Origin: an uncultured Flavobacteriia bacterium
Lineage (GTDB): Bacteria; Bacteroidota; Bacteroidia; Flavobacteriales_D; Crocinitomicaceae
Length of the DNA stretch: 6,902 nt
NCBI GenBank assembly: GCA_903930085.1
Contig: CAIYXD010000614.1
Location: forward strand, 1 to 6,902
Direction: 5' to 3'
The notes below the pieces were generated by a model, which had not been told where the DNA came from, made no database searches, and was given only the letters and a program-made list of their open reading frames with translations. This document shows positions 1 through 6,690 of the stretch, in pieces. How positions within the stretch are numbered: position 1 is the first letter of the stretch; each line of letters begins with the position of its first letter. Made by a program: the position numbers and the translations under genes.

Positions 1-465
1 CAATGCAACTTCCAGCCTTCCTGCTTCATAACGATTCGGGGTTTCCGCCAATCGGATTGCAGAACTTGCTCCTTGGTCAATCCAGCGCGTTGGAATTTGA
101 GTAATCCTAGTTACGCCAACTTTTACAATATCTGTCGCAGCCAAATATACAATATGTGGTGTGTTATGGTTGCGTTCTTCCCATTCTGGATCTCGGCCTT
201 CTCCCAAATGCGCGCGACACAATTCTGGGCGAATTGTACATTCTGCAGCTTCCGGCGCACTAATGAAACACGTATAACAAAATCCATCACCAAATGATTT
301 CTTTGTGTTTTTTTGACATGCCGTGCACGTGATAATACCATTCCAATTCAAAGAAATCACTTTTCCAACTAAATTGTTCACACGAATGTTTTCGTCTAAA
401 ACCAAGTCATAACGAATTGTTTCTTCTTGGGAAACAGTCATCTTACGTAAATTTCCGGAAGCCAT
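1..465 (-). CDS. DUF2797 family protein, zinc ribbon plus GIY-YIG-like core (partial, C terminus beyond window)
   Basis: The frame is open from an ATG at 465-463 to the window edge and gives the first 155 residues. The sequence shows two CxxC pairs (C47/C50 and C63/C66, the second in GFCYTCF), which should form a zinc ribbon. Conserved-looking blocks follow: RPELCRAHLGEGRD (79-92), HIVYLA (104-109), KVGVTR (115-120), PTRWIDQGA (125-133) and PNRYEAGRLE (143-152). These match my memory of DUF2797, whose members are roughly 260-270 aa and have no established function. I infer a GIY-YIG-like fold: IVY and KVG would stand for the two signature strands, R127 for the helix arginine and E147 for the metal-binding glutamate. 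It is predicted cytoplasmic, with no signal peptide. The start is fixed by TAATG, where the gldC stop and this ATG share one A, so it is the third gene of the gldB-gldC operon and probably translationally coupled. The family call is fairly secure; nuclease activity is not. Confidence 0.85.
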   Translation of the reverse strand, partial: MASGNLRKMTVSQEETIRYDLVLDENIRVNNLVGKVISLNWNGIITCTACQKNTKKSFGDGFCYTCFISAPEAAECTIRPELCRAHLGEGRDPEWEERNHNTPHIVYLAATDIVKVGVTRITQIPTRWIDQGASSAIRLAETPNRYEAGRLEVAL

Positions 466-815
466 TATTTCTCTTCTGGTAAGATTTGCATTTTTTCAGC
501 AAAATGGAAACAGTAATCGCGTAAATCCTCACAGATTAAGTGCTCACCCGTTGCTTTTTCAAAAGAATCGGCCATTGTCAAGAGCGATTGATGGAAAAAT
601 TGTTTCATTTCTTCGATGGACATTTCCTTTGTCCACAAATCAATTTTCATCGTGTTATTATCTTTCGGGTCCCAAATAGAAAGCATGAATGCTTTAGCAT
701 CTGCATTTTCAACGCCACCATCCGCGGCAGACCATTTAATCCCAATTGGTAAATTATTTTCATTCAATCCAACTTTAATCTGGATATCCGATGACTTAAC
801 TACTTTATCTTCCAT
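465..815 (-). CDS. gldC: Gliding motility protein GldC
   Basis: This is a complete 116-residue soluble protein with no signal peptide or membrane segment, close to the usual GldC length of about 110. Family-typical blocks are visible: KVGLNENNLPIGIKWSAADGG (14-34, conserved end WSAADGG), KAFMLSIWD (41-49), the acidic-basic IDLWTK (58-63), MADSF (81-85) and FAEK (105-108). In Flavobacterium johnsoniae, GldC is encoded next to GldB and makes gliding more efficient without being strictly required; its biochemical role is unknown. The ATG lies 1 nt after the gldB stop (TAAcATG), and the stop overlaps the next gene's ATG by 1 nt, so the three genes almost certainly share one transcript. No Shine-Dalgarno sequence is visible upstream, consistent with re-initiation after gldB and with the weak ribosome-binding sites of Bacteroidota. 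Presence of gldC does not prove that the organism glides. Confidence 0.93.
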   Translation of the reverse strand: MEDKVVKSSDIQIKVGLNENNLPIGIKWSAADGGVENADAKAFMLSIWDPKDNNTMKIDLWTKEMSIEEMKQFFHQSLLTMADSFEKATGEHLICEDLRDYCFHFAEKMQILPEEK

Positions 816-816
816 G

Positions 817-1824
817 TTAATCGATTTGATATTCTACAAGAATCTCTGTGTACGGTGTTTGTATTAATTGTTCAACGGAAACTTTTTTAATTTCCATGTA
901 TTTTTGAAGCATCCGAAATCCGATAAATTGCCCCAAACGATCGGGACCCTTTTCTGGCAATCCAACTGTGTAAGGGCCTTCATTAAGCAGATTCATTTTA
1001 TTGCGATCATCGATTTTGAAAAGCATTTTCTGATCGGCTAAATATTTCCAAATTTCGTATTCATTGTCAATTGCCCATTGGTACTTTTCCTCCGAATAGC
1101 GCATTATCCATGCTTCACTCGCATCTGGAAAAGCAGCTTGGGTCAAGTATAAAATTTTCCCCCAACGGATAATATTTTCCGTTAGATTTCCATCAACTTC
1201 ATCCACATAATGCGTCATAATCCAGGAACAAAGTGCGTCGCGTGTAAGAAATTCAGCATCCATTCCATCTCGAATCCATTCGTAAAACTGATCTGGTGGC
1301 AATTCCTGAATGACATCCGTTTGCTTTCCAAGGTACCGTTCTAAACCAATTCCAATTTGTTTTTCCGTGCTAAAGGCATTTGATGCAAAAAACGAATTCA
1401 TAAAAACAACCTGTTCTGGGATTTTCCCGTTTGGAAGATGGAATTTTAGGTATTTAAATCCTGCCTTGATTTCATTTTTTTGATTTTCTAGGGATGGGAA
1501 TTTTTCTTGAATTCGTTTTTCCAAGCGAGCAATATAAGGATCCGCATAAAAAAGCTGCATGCTGTTCACAAACGTAGTGTCATCAACATCCCCAATGTGA
1601 AGACAATAACCTAGCTCATAATCGTAGATTTCTGGCATGGATTTTTTAAACTCCTGGTGGGCGGTTATCAAGTCAGCAGAATTGGAATGAAACAAGATAG
1701 AATCCATGTTTATAAAGCCGATTTTCAGTTTTACATTGGAAGCATCCACATCGAGCGGATTTCGATTACAACCTACTACAACTAATATTACCAATAGTAA
1801 TGTTAAAATACTTTTAAGAGTCAT
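817..1824 (-). CDS. gldB: Gliding motility-associated lipoprotein GldB
   Basis: This 335-residue lipoprotein begins with a short hydrophobic signal peptide ending in a lipobox-like VVGC, with lipidated Cys19 followed by NRN. It should therefore be anchored in the cell envelope. The C-terminal half matches the GldB pattern: WGKILYL (221-227), YSEEKYQW (243-250), NEYEIWKYL (254-262), GPYTVG (283-288) and GPDRLGQFIGFRMLQKYM (293-310). In Flavobacterium johnsoniae GldB is required for gliding, and loss of gliding genes of this group also affects chitin use and phage sensitivity; its molecular function remains unknown. The layout resembles DUF2268-type putative zinc peptidases, but the position expected for HExxH reads IMTHYVDEV (202-210), so catalytic ligands seem absent. 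It is the first gene of a leftward operon, preceded by a good promoter within 60 nt. The start is fixed by the signal peptide. Length is normal (about 320) and no truncation is seen. Confidence 0.92.
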   Translation of the reverse strand: MTLKSILTLLLVILVVVGCNRNPLDVDASNVKLKIGFINMDSILFHSNSADLITAHQEFKKSMPEIYDYELGYCLHIGDVDDTTFVNSMQLFYADPYIARLEKRIQEKFPSLENQKNEIKAGFKYLKFHLPNGKIPEQVVFMNSFFASNAFSTEKQIGIGLERYLGKQTDVIQELPPDQFYEWIRDGMDAEFLTRDALCSWIMTHYVDEVDGNLTENIIRWGKILYLTQAAFPDASEAWIMRYSEEKYQWAIDNEYEIWKYLADQKMLFKIDDRNKMNLLNEGPYTVGLPEKGPDRLGQFIGFRMLQKYMEIKKVSVEQLIQTPYTEILVEYQID

Positions 1825-1895
1825 TAAATTTCTTTAATATTGCATTCAAAAGTACATAAATCAGTCAGCTTTTTGTGCAATTAAATAGAAAAACT
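1825..1895. promoter_or_regulatory. Divergent intergenic region between gldB and the rightward operon
   Basis: This 71-nt AT-rich gap must carry promoters for both directions. The leftward promoter is convincing. For the rightward operon I find only imperfect candidates: TAATATTG at 1835-1842 (one mismatch to TAnnTTTG, no TTG at proper distance upstream) and GCTTTTTG at 1868-1875 (wrong first two bases, TTG at 1840-1842 with a 25-nt spacer). The two promoters would overlap, so transcription of the two operons could compete. No operator palindrome or riboswitch-like structure is apparent. Confidence 0.4.
1847..1880 (-). promoter_or_regulatory. Predicted housekeeping-type Bacteroidota promoter for gldB-gldC-DUF2797
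   Basis: Read on the minus strand, TACTTTTG (1854-1847) fits the Bacteroidota -7 consensus TAnnTTTG exactly. A TTG at 1880-1878 lies 23 nt upstream, at the long end of the accepted spacing for the -33 element. Transcription would begin near 1840, leaving a leader of about 15-20 nt before the gldB ATG at 1824. The match is by eye; the start site is inferred. Confidence 0.6.
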
Positions 1896-2729
1896 ATGAA
1901 AAAGATATTGTTTACCGTATTCGTTTTTGAAGCTATCTTTACATCTTTTGCACAAGAAGCAGCCGATAAAAAAATCCAAGGTGGTTTGATTTTTAATGCT
2001 GGCCTGAACTTTCAGGAAATGGGCACAAAACGAATTGAAACAAATGGTGTGGGAACAGATCTTACTGTTGGGGCAAATATTATCTACAACATAACCGAGA
2101 CAATTGGTTTTCAGACCGGATTGGAGTTTGATTTTGAATCACTTAAATACAAAAGCACAAATTACGAAGGCTTCGGGACCTATTATTATTACAACGATTC
2201 AGATATCCTACCAATTAAGGATTTTGATGTAGCAAATTCTTCGCACAAACTATTTCAAATGACCGAACGTCAGCAAAAAGCGGTTTACCTAAGCATTCCA
2301 ACCATGATGGTCTTTCGGACAAAATTCTTTGGATATATGCGTTATTTCGGGAAATTTGGTTTGAGAAATAGTTTTTTATTGTCCAACACATCCAACGACG
2401 AAGGTTTCAATTTTACAGATAACGATATCACAAAACCGGTTATGAGCACCGAGCAAATCGACATGAAATCGAAGGGTGAAATGTTCTTTTTTAAATCAGC
2501 GGTTGGAGTTACCGGTGGTGGAGAATGGAATTTTTCCGGTTCAACTTGCTTGGTCGCTGAATTAGGATTTTATTATGGATTCACACCATTGCACTCCAAT
2601 AGAAGTCTTGATAAATCTAATAACTATTTTTTCGCAACCAATGCGGATCAGTATACAACAAACAAAATACCATTTAATAATAAAGCTACTCAAAAGCAGT
2701 TGGTATTAAAAGTTTCTATTCTATTTTAA
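1896..2729 (+). CDS. Predicted outer-membrane beta-barrel protein (PorT-like/OMP_b-brl type)
   Basis: I chose the ATG at 1896 over an in-frame GTG at 1875 because the signal peptide starts there: MKK, a hydrophobic core and a type I site SFA|QE (19/20). That gives 277 residues. The mature part has alternating aromatic/hydrophobic stretches typical of antiparallel barrel strands: GGLIFNAGLNF, VGANIIYNIT, IGFQTGLEFDFESLKY, YMRYFGKFGLRNSF, KSAVGVTGGGEWNF and CLVAELGFYYGF. It ends KQLVLKVSILF with the terminal Phe usual for outer-membrane barrels. Gly- and Asn-rich turns and the length of about 280 fit the Bacteroidota barrel family often annotated PorT-like; membership in the true PorT secretion component is not supported. 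Substrate and role are unknown. It is the first gene of the rightward operon, 16 nt before nadE, and has a barrel counterpart of similar size at the operon's end. Confidence 0.75.
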   Translation: MKKILFTVFVFEAIFTSFAQEAADKKIQGGLIFNAGLNFQEMGTKRIETNGVGTDLTVGANIIYNITETIGFQTGLEFDFESLKYKSTNYEGFGTYYYYNDSDILPIKDFDVANSSHKLFQMTERQQKAVYLSIPTMMVFRTKFFGYMRYFGKFGLRNSFLLSNTSNDEGFNFTDNDITKPVMSTEQIDMKSKGEMFFFKSAVGVTGGGEWNFSGSTCLVAELGFYYGFTPLHSNRSLDKSNNYFFATNADQYTTNKIPFNNKATQKQLVLKVSILF

Positions 2730-2745
2730 TATTATTCGGAAAACC

Positions 2746-3519
2746 TTGAATTATTCAAAAGTAGCAGAACATATTACATCCTGGCTTGCTGAATATTGCA
2801 GCAACACCAGTTTGGAAGGTTTTATTGTCGGAGTTTCTGGTGGAATAGATTCTGCATTAACTTCAACATTGTGCGCACAAACTGGACGAAAAACACTGCT
2901 TGTAAATATGCCCATCAGACAATCTTCTGCTGAATATTCTCGAGCAAAAAACCATATTTTCGATTTGAAATCAAAATTCGATAATGTCGAAGAAATTGAA
3001 ATCGATTTGACTCCAATTTTCGATTTACTGGAAAAAACAGTGCCTGAAACAACTGCTAAACATGGATTATCCATGGCAAATTCAAGAGCAAGATTGCGCA
3101 TGACAACATTGTATGCAATTGGTCAGGCAAATGCTTGTCTAGTTGTAGGAACAGGTAATAAAATAGAGGATTTTGGCGTTGGATTTTACACGAAATATGG
3201 AGATGGTGGTGTAGATATTAGTCCAATTGCGGATTTAACAAAATCACAAGTTATTGCTCTATCCAAAGAAATTGGTATCATTGACGAGATTTTACGCGCT
3301 AAACCAACCGACGGACTTTGGGGAGATAATAGAAGCGATGAAGACCAACTTGGTGCGAGTTATCCCGAATTAGAATGGGCGATGACTTTTACTGGAGACG
3401 AAATAGAATTAAACGAGCGACAAAAAGCCGTATTGAAAATTTATCGGAAATTCAATGCGATTAATAAACACAAGATGGAACCGATACCAGTGTGTAAAAT
3501 TCCATCTACATTAAACTAA
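2746..3519 (+). CDS. nadE: Ammonia-dependent NAD+ synthetase NadE
   Basis: NadE performs the last step of NAD+ synthesis in the cytoplasm: deamido-NAD (NaAD) is adenylated with ATP, then amidated with ammonia. The 257-residue protein has the ATP-pyrophosphatase loop SGGIDS (31-36), the substrate-binding RARLRMTTLY (114-123), GTGNK (135-139), GDGGVDISPIADLTKSQV (152-169), TDGLW (188-192) and SDEDQLG (197-203). No N-terminal glutaminase (nitrilase) domain is present and none could fit before the gene, so it must use free ammonia. Length is normal for the single-domain form (about 260). The start is taken as TTG at 2746 because no ATG or GTG lies between the upstream stop and the P-loop and it gives the expected short N-terminal helix; CGGAAAA at 2737-2743 might serve as a weak leader. 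It lies 16 nt after one barrel gene and 5 nt before an M48 protease gene, so it is co-transcribed with envelope genes. Confidence 0.95.
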   Translation: MNYSKVAEHITSWLAEYCSNTSLEGFIVGVSGGIDSALTSTLCAQTGRKTLLVNMPIRQSSAEYSRAKNHIFDLKSKFDNVEEIEIDLTPIFDLLEKTVPETTAKHGLSMANSRARLRMTTLYAIGQANACLVVGTGNKIEDFGVGFYTKYGDGGVDISPIADLTKSQVIALSKEIGIIDEILRAKPTDGLWGDNRSDEDQLGASYPELEWAMTFTGDEIELNERQKAVLKIYRKFNAINKHKMEPIPVCKIPSTLN

Positions 3520-3524
3520 ATTAT

Positions 3525-5753
3525 ATGTATTTTAAAAACGCGATCACCGTGGTTTCTTTTATCCTGTTAAGTGCAGGATCCCTCGTTGCGCAAGTAGATT
3601 TCAACAATTATTCTACTTTATTGGCAAAAGGGAAAATTCCAGAAGATTTCACAAAACTAACCTACGACAAGTTAAAAGACGATCTTAAAACAGGACGGGA
3701 AGAATTAAGAAGAGGACAGGAGAAAGTCTTTTTTGAAGGAACGAATTATGCTATCGATGAAATTCTGCATTCAGGATTGGTCGTTTATGGAGATGAAATA
3801 TCGACATATATTAGCGAAATCGTAGACAAATTGCTTAAAAACGATGGGCAACTGCGCGCAAAACTTCGCTTTTACACCATCAAATCAAACTCCTCAAACG
3901 CTTTTAGTACGGATCAGGGAATTGTATTTGTTACAACCGGATTAATAGCACAATTAACGAGTGAGGCACAACTTGCATATGTTTTAGCACATGAAATTTC
4001 ACATTATACCGAAAAACATGTTGTTGCAACTTTTGACTGGAAAGCAAAAAATAGCCGCCAAGATTCTAGAATTGAGAAATTAAGTCAATACTCCAAGGAA
4101 AAAGAATTTGATGCAGATAAAATTGGAATTCGCTTGTACAACGAAGCTGGATACTCGGAAGATGAGATTTTCTCCACTTTTGATGTGTTGATGTATTCGT
4201 ATTTGCCATTTGATGAAATTGCATTTCCACAAACGCACTTCAACACCAATAAAATTTATATTCCAAAAAGTCTTTTTCCAACGAAGAAATACGAAATTAC
4301 GGCTGTGGAAGACTACGACGACGAAAATAGTTCGCACCCGAATATCAAGAAAAGAAAAGAAGCTGCAGAAAAAGAAGTTGGCGAATTTTCTACTTGGGGA
4401 AAAAAAACAGAATTCTTAGGAGCTACAAGATTTGTTAACGTTCGAAACATTGCACGATTTGAAAGTGTTAGAACAGATATTCTAGATGCTAACTATGGTG
4501 ATGCGATGTATTCCATCTTCTTACTAGAGAAAGATTTCCCAAATTCAATTTATCTGAAGCGAATGAAAGCGCAAATTTGGATGAATTTAATGCTCTACAA
4601 ATCGGAAAACATTTCGAACAAAGCAGTAGATAAAACAGCAGAATTAGAAGGTGAATCCGCAACGTTGCATTTCTTCTTGAAAAAATTATCCAAAGAAGCA
4701 TTGGTTACTATGTCGTTGCGTCAGATTTATGATATTCACAAAGCATATCCACAAGACGAAGAGATTAATGCGATCTTCCAAAAATTCGTGAAGGATTTGA
4801 ATGAATACGCAAAATTCAAATCGGAAATTTATTCTAAAAAGACATTTTCAGAAGCTGCTACTGATTTCATGGCTATGAAAAATGATTCTTTGAAAGGCGC
4901 AGTAAAGGATACAACCATAAAATCTAATTCCAAATACGATCGAATCAAAAACAAAAAGAACGCGGATATTGCGGAAAACTTCGATTCTACAAAATTCTAT
5001 TTGTATGGAATTGCAGATATTATTACCGATCAGGAATTTATTGATTTAAACAACAAATTCAAGAAGATCTCCGAAGACAAAGAAAAAGAGAAAATTGCGT
5101 ACGATGCACTTTCGAAAAAAGAAAAGAAAGCCTTCGATAAGAAAGAAGCGCAAAATGTGAACCGTTTGGGAATCAAAGAATTTATTGTCGTTGAACCAAT
5201 GGTTTACAGCTACAAAAAAGGAAAAATTGATAATGTTAAATCTGAAAAACTGGAAGCCGATTTTTCTGAGGCTATTGAAGACGCTGCAAACGATGCTGGA
5301 GTTACTACGTACAACATTGACAGCAGAAGTTTAACAACCAAAGGAACACAAGGATTTAACGAACGTAGTATGTTAACTGCGCTTTTGAATCAAATTGCAC
5401 AAGAAGATGAAGTAAATATTTTTCCAGTAGATTACCAATATTTAAACTTGATCAAAAGCAATTATGGAACAAGCAAAGTAATGTTCTCGCTTGTTGAGCA
5501 TGAATACGCTCCAAATATTTCTTTCTCCGGTGTATTTTCTTCCCTGTTAATTTACCCTGTTCTATTCTTGTATGTTCCAATCGGATTTTTGACTGGACAC
5601 GAATCGGAATTAAGTGTGTTGATTCTGGATTTAGAAGACGGATCAATTGAGAATGGGGTAAATTACTACTTTAAAGATTCTCCAAAGAAATTACAACTTG
5701 GAGCGCACATGTTCGATATTTTCAAAAAATTAAGTACAGAACCTAAAAAATAA
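3525..5753 (+). CDS. Secreted M48-family zinc metalloprotease with long uncharacterised C-terminal region
   Basis: This 742-residue protein has a type I signal peptide (LVA|QV, 22/23), so it is expected in the periplasm or on the outer-membrane inner face. The M48 catalytic module covers about 85-240: zinc-binding HEISH (H156, E157, H160) within VLAHEISHYTEKH, and the third ligand E194 in KEFDADKIG, the usual ExxxD motif. Zinc ligands look intact, so it should be active. After it, about 306-430 is helical and looks like degenerate TPR repeats (YGDAMYSIFLLEKDFPNSIY), as in BepA-like M48 proteins. A Lys/Glu-rich, coiled-coil-like stretch follows at about 510-546. The last part (553-735) looks like a separate alpha/beta domain starting FIVVEPMVYSY, with a hydrophobic hairpin-like segment at 669-691 and a strand pair around LSVLILDLEDGSIENG. 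BepA-like proteins help outer-membrane protein assembly and clear misfolded barrels; the two adjacent barrel genes fit this, but substrates are unknown. Gaps are 5 nt upstream and 4 nt downstream. Confidence 0.85.
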   Translation: MYFKNAITVVSFILLSAGSLVAQVDFNNYSTLLAKGKIPEDFTKLTYDKLKDDLKTGREELRRGQEKVFFEGTNYAIDEILHSGLVVYGDEISTYISEIVDKLLKNDGQLRAKLRFYTIKSNSSNAFSTDQGIVFVTTGLIAQLTSEAQLAYVLAHEISHYTEKHVVATFDWKAKNSRQDSRIEKLSQYSKEKEFDADKIGIRLYNEAGYSEDEIFSTFDVLMYSYLPFDEIAFPQTHFNTNKIYIPKSLFPTKKYEITAVEDYDDENSSHPNIKKRKEAAEKEVGEFSTWGKKTEFLGATRFVNVRNIARFESVRTDILDANYGDAMYSIFLLEKDFPNSIYLKRMKAQIWMNLMLYKSENISNKAVDKTAELEGESATLHFFLKKLSKEALVTMSLRQIYDIHKAYPQDEEINAIFQKFVKDLNEYAKFKSEIYSKKTFSEAATDFMAMKNDSLKGAVKDTTIKSNSKYDRIKNKKNADIAENFDSTKFYLYGIADIITDQEFIDLNNKFKKISEDKEKEKIAYDALSKKEKKAFDKKEAQNVNRLGIKEFIVVEPMVYSYKKGKIDNVKSEKLEADFSEAIEDAANDAGVTTYNIDSRSLTTKGTQGFNERSMLTALLNQIAQEDEVNIFPVDYQYLNLIKSNYGTSKVMFSLVEHEYAPNISFSGVFSSLLIYPVLFLYVPIGFLTGHESELSVLILDLEDGSIENGVNYYFKDSPKKLQLGAHMFDIFKKLSTEPKK

Positions 5754-5757
5754 AACG

Positions 5758-6600
5758 ATGAAAAGTACTATACTATTATTTAGTTTAATTGCGTTCTGTT
5801 CTGCAACCGCAATTGCCCAAAAAGATAACGGATTCTTTGGGAAAAAAGGATTTATACAAGTTGAAACGCTCGGCAATGTTCCTTTGTTTTACTCTGCTCT
5901 TAACCTTGGAAATGGTTACCAAGTAGATGAAACAAGCACTGCACCTAGATTACTACCAAAAAACGATAAATTCAATTATGGTTTTCGAGTAAGTGCTGGT
6001 TACGCCGTAAAGCGAAATCTAGCAATATCCTTTGAATTTGGACAGGATTTCGCAAGTGTTTATCCAGATCCATATAGTACTGTAAATTGGAATAGCAATT
6101 CCTATTTTGAAGTTACTCATGAAATGGTGGATATTAAAACTACCGTAATTATGCCGAAGTTAGAATTTTCAACTTCCAATGCATTATCCCCAATGGGGTT
6201 AAGCCACCAAATTGGGCTGGGTGTTTCTTTTTCCAATGTGATTGAAAAAGATTATGTTTATGGAGTTACGGATAATTATTTTAATTCAACTGTAATCTAC
6301 GAAAATTATAGCGACAACGATTTAATAGTAGATCCAATAAATTTTAAAGAAATAGAAACAGTGAAAAAATATGTATTGATGTATGCTTTGAATATGCGTA
6401 CTCCGATAACTAAAAATCTGATGATTAACTATGGCGTAAAATATACCTTGAGTGTTGGTGGACCTAATGAAAATAACCTATACTTGAATCCGGAAACAAG
6501 TCCTAATTCTCGCTATACAGACGAGCTTGAGTACCAAATTTCAAGGTCGCGTTCCTTGTCGTTTATAAATGCATTCGCAGGATTAACTTTCGTTTTTTAG
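5758..6600 (+). CDS. Predicted outer-membrane beta-barrel protein
   Basis: This 280-residue protein starts with a type I signal peptide cut at AIA|QK (20/21). The mature sequence alternates short strands and polar turns: FIQVETLGNVPLFYSAL, YGFRVSAGYAVKRNLAISFEF, VIMPKLEFSTS, HQIGLGVSFSNVI, KYVLMYALNMRT, LMINYGVKYTLSVGG and a final SFINAFAGLTFVF with C-terminal Phe, the usual barrel-insertion signal. The pattern fits a small Bacteroidota outer-membrane barrel of 8-12 strands; I recognise no specific family. The length and style resemble the barrel at 1896-2729, but I see no clear residue-level similarity, so recent duplication is not supported. It begins 4 nt after the M48 protease stop and is the last gene before a strong terminator, so expression should follow the upstream operon. 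A Cys at residue 14 lies in the signal-peptide core without a proper lipobox, so lipidation is unlikely. Function is unknown. Confidence 0.72.
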   Translation: MKSTILLFSLIAFCSATAIAQKDNGFFGKKGFIQVETLGNVPLFYSALNLGNGYQVDETSTAPRLLPKNDKFNYGFRVSAGYAVKRNLAISFEFGQDFASVYPDPYSTVNWNSNSYFEVTHEMVDIKTTVIMPKLEFSTSNALSPMGLSHQIGLGVSFSNVIEKDYVYGVTDNYFNSTVIYENYSDNDLIVDPINFKEIETVKKYVLMYALNMRTPITKNLMINYGVKYTLSVGGPNENNLYLNPETSPNSRYTDELEYQISRSRSLSFINAFAGLTFVF

Positions 6601-6617
6601 AAAGGAAAAAATTTAAC

Positions 6618-6655
6618 AAAAAAAAAGAGAAAGGCTATCCTTTCTCTTTTTTTTT
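6618..6655. terminator. Bidirectional intrinsic terminator between convergent genes
   Basis: A perfect 17-bp inverted repeat (6618-6634 pairing with 6639-6655) surrounds a 4-nt CTAT loop. The core GAGAAAGG/CCTTTCTC is extended by nine A on the left and nine T on the right. On either strand the hairpin is therefore followed by a U-run, so it can stop the rightward operon ending at 6600 and the leftward ferredoxin gene ending at 6691. Confidence 0.93.
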
Positions 6656-6690
6656 ATGCTGTTTTTTCTAAAGATTCCGGAATTGGAAAA

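Noticed and set aside
73..341. Open frames on both strands (73-297 plus, 341-123 minus)
   Set aside because: They lie inside the DUF2797 coding frame, which has clear conserved motifs; their translations show no domain, signal or plausible start context.
540..867. Plus-strand open frames opposite gldC and the 3' end of gldB
   Set aside because: They are antisense to two recognised genes and have no family-like features.
1875..1895. GTG at 1875 as the start of the first barrel gene
   Set aside because: It would put seven polar residues before the MKK signal peptide; the ATG at 1896 gives a normal signal sequence.
2751..3101. 116-codon minus-strand open frame opposite nadE
   Set aside because: It is fully antisense to the conserved NadE N-terminal half, and its composition is a mirror of that gene.
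4080..5646. Several short open frames inside the M48 gene, including a Lys/Arg-rich one at 4210-4419
   Set aside because: The M48 frame is continuous with a signal peptide and intact zinc motif, and the basic composition comes from reading its A-rich codons out of frame.
5758..5805. Lipoprotein signal in the second barrel protein (Cys at residue 14)
   Set aside because: The preceding residues are IAF, with a bulky Phe at -1 that signal peptidase II does not accept, and a good type I site AIA|Q follows.
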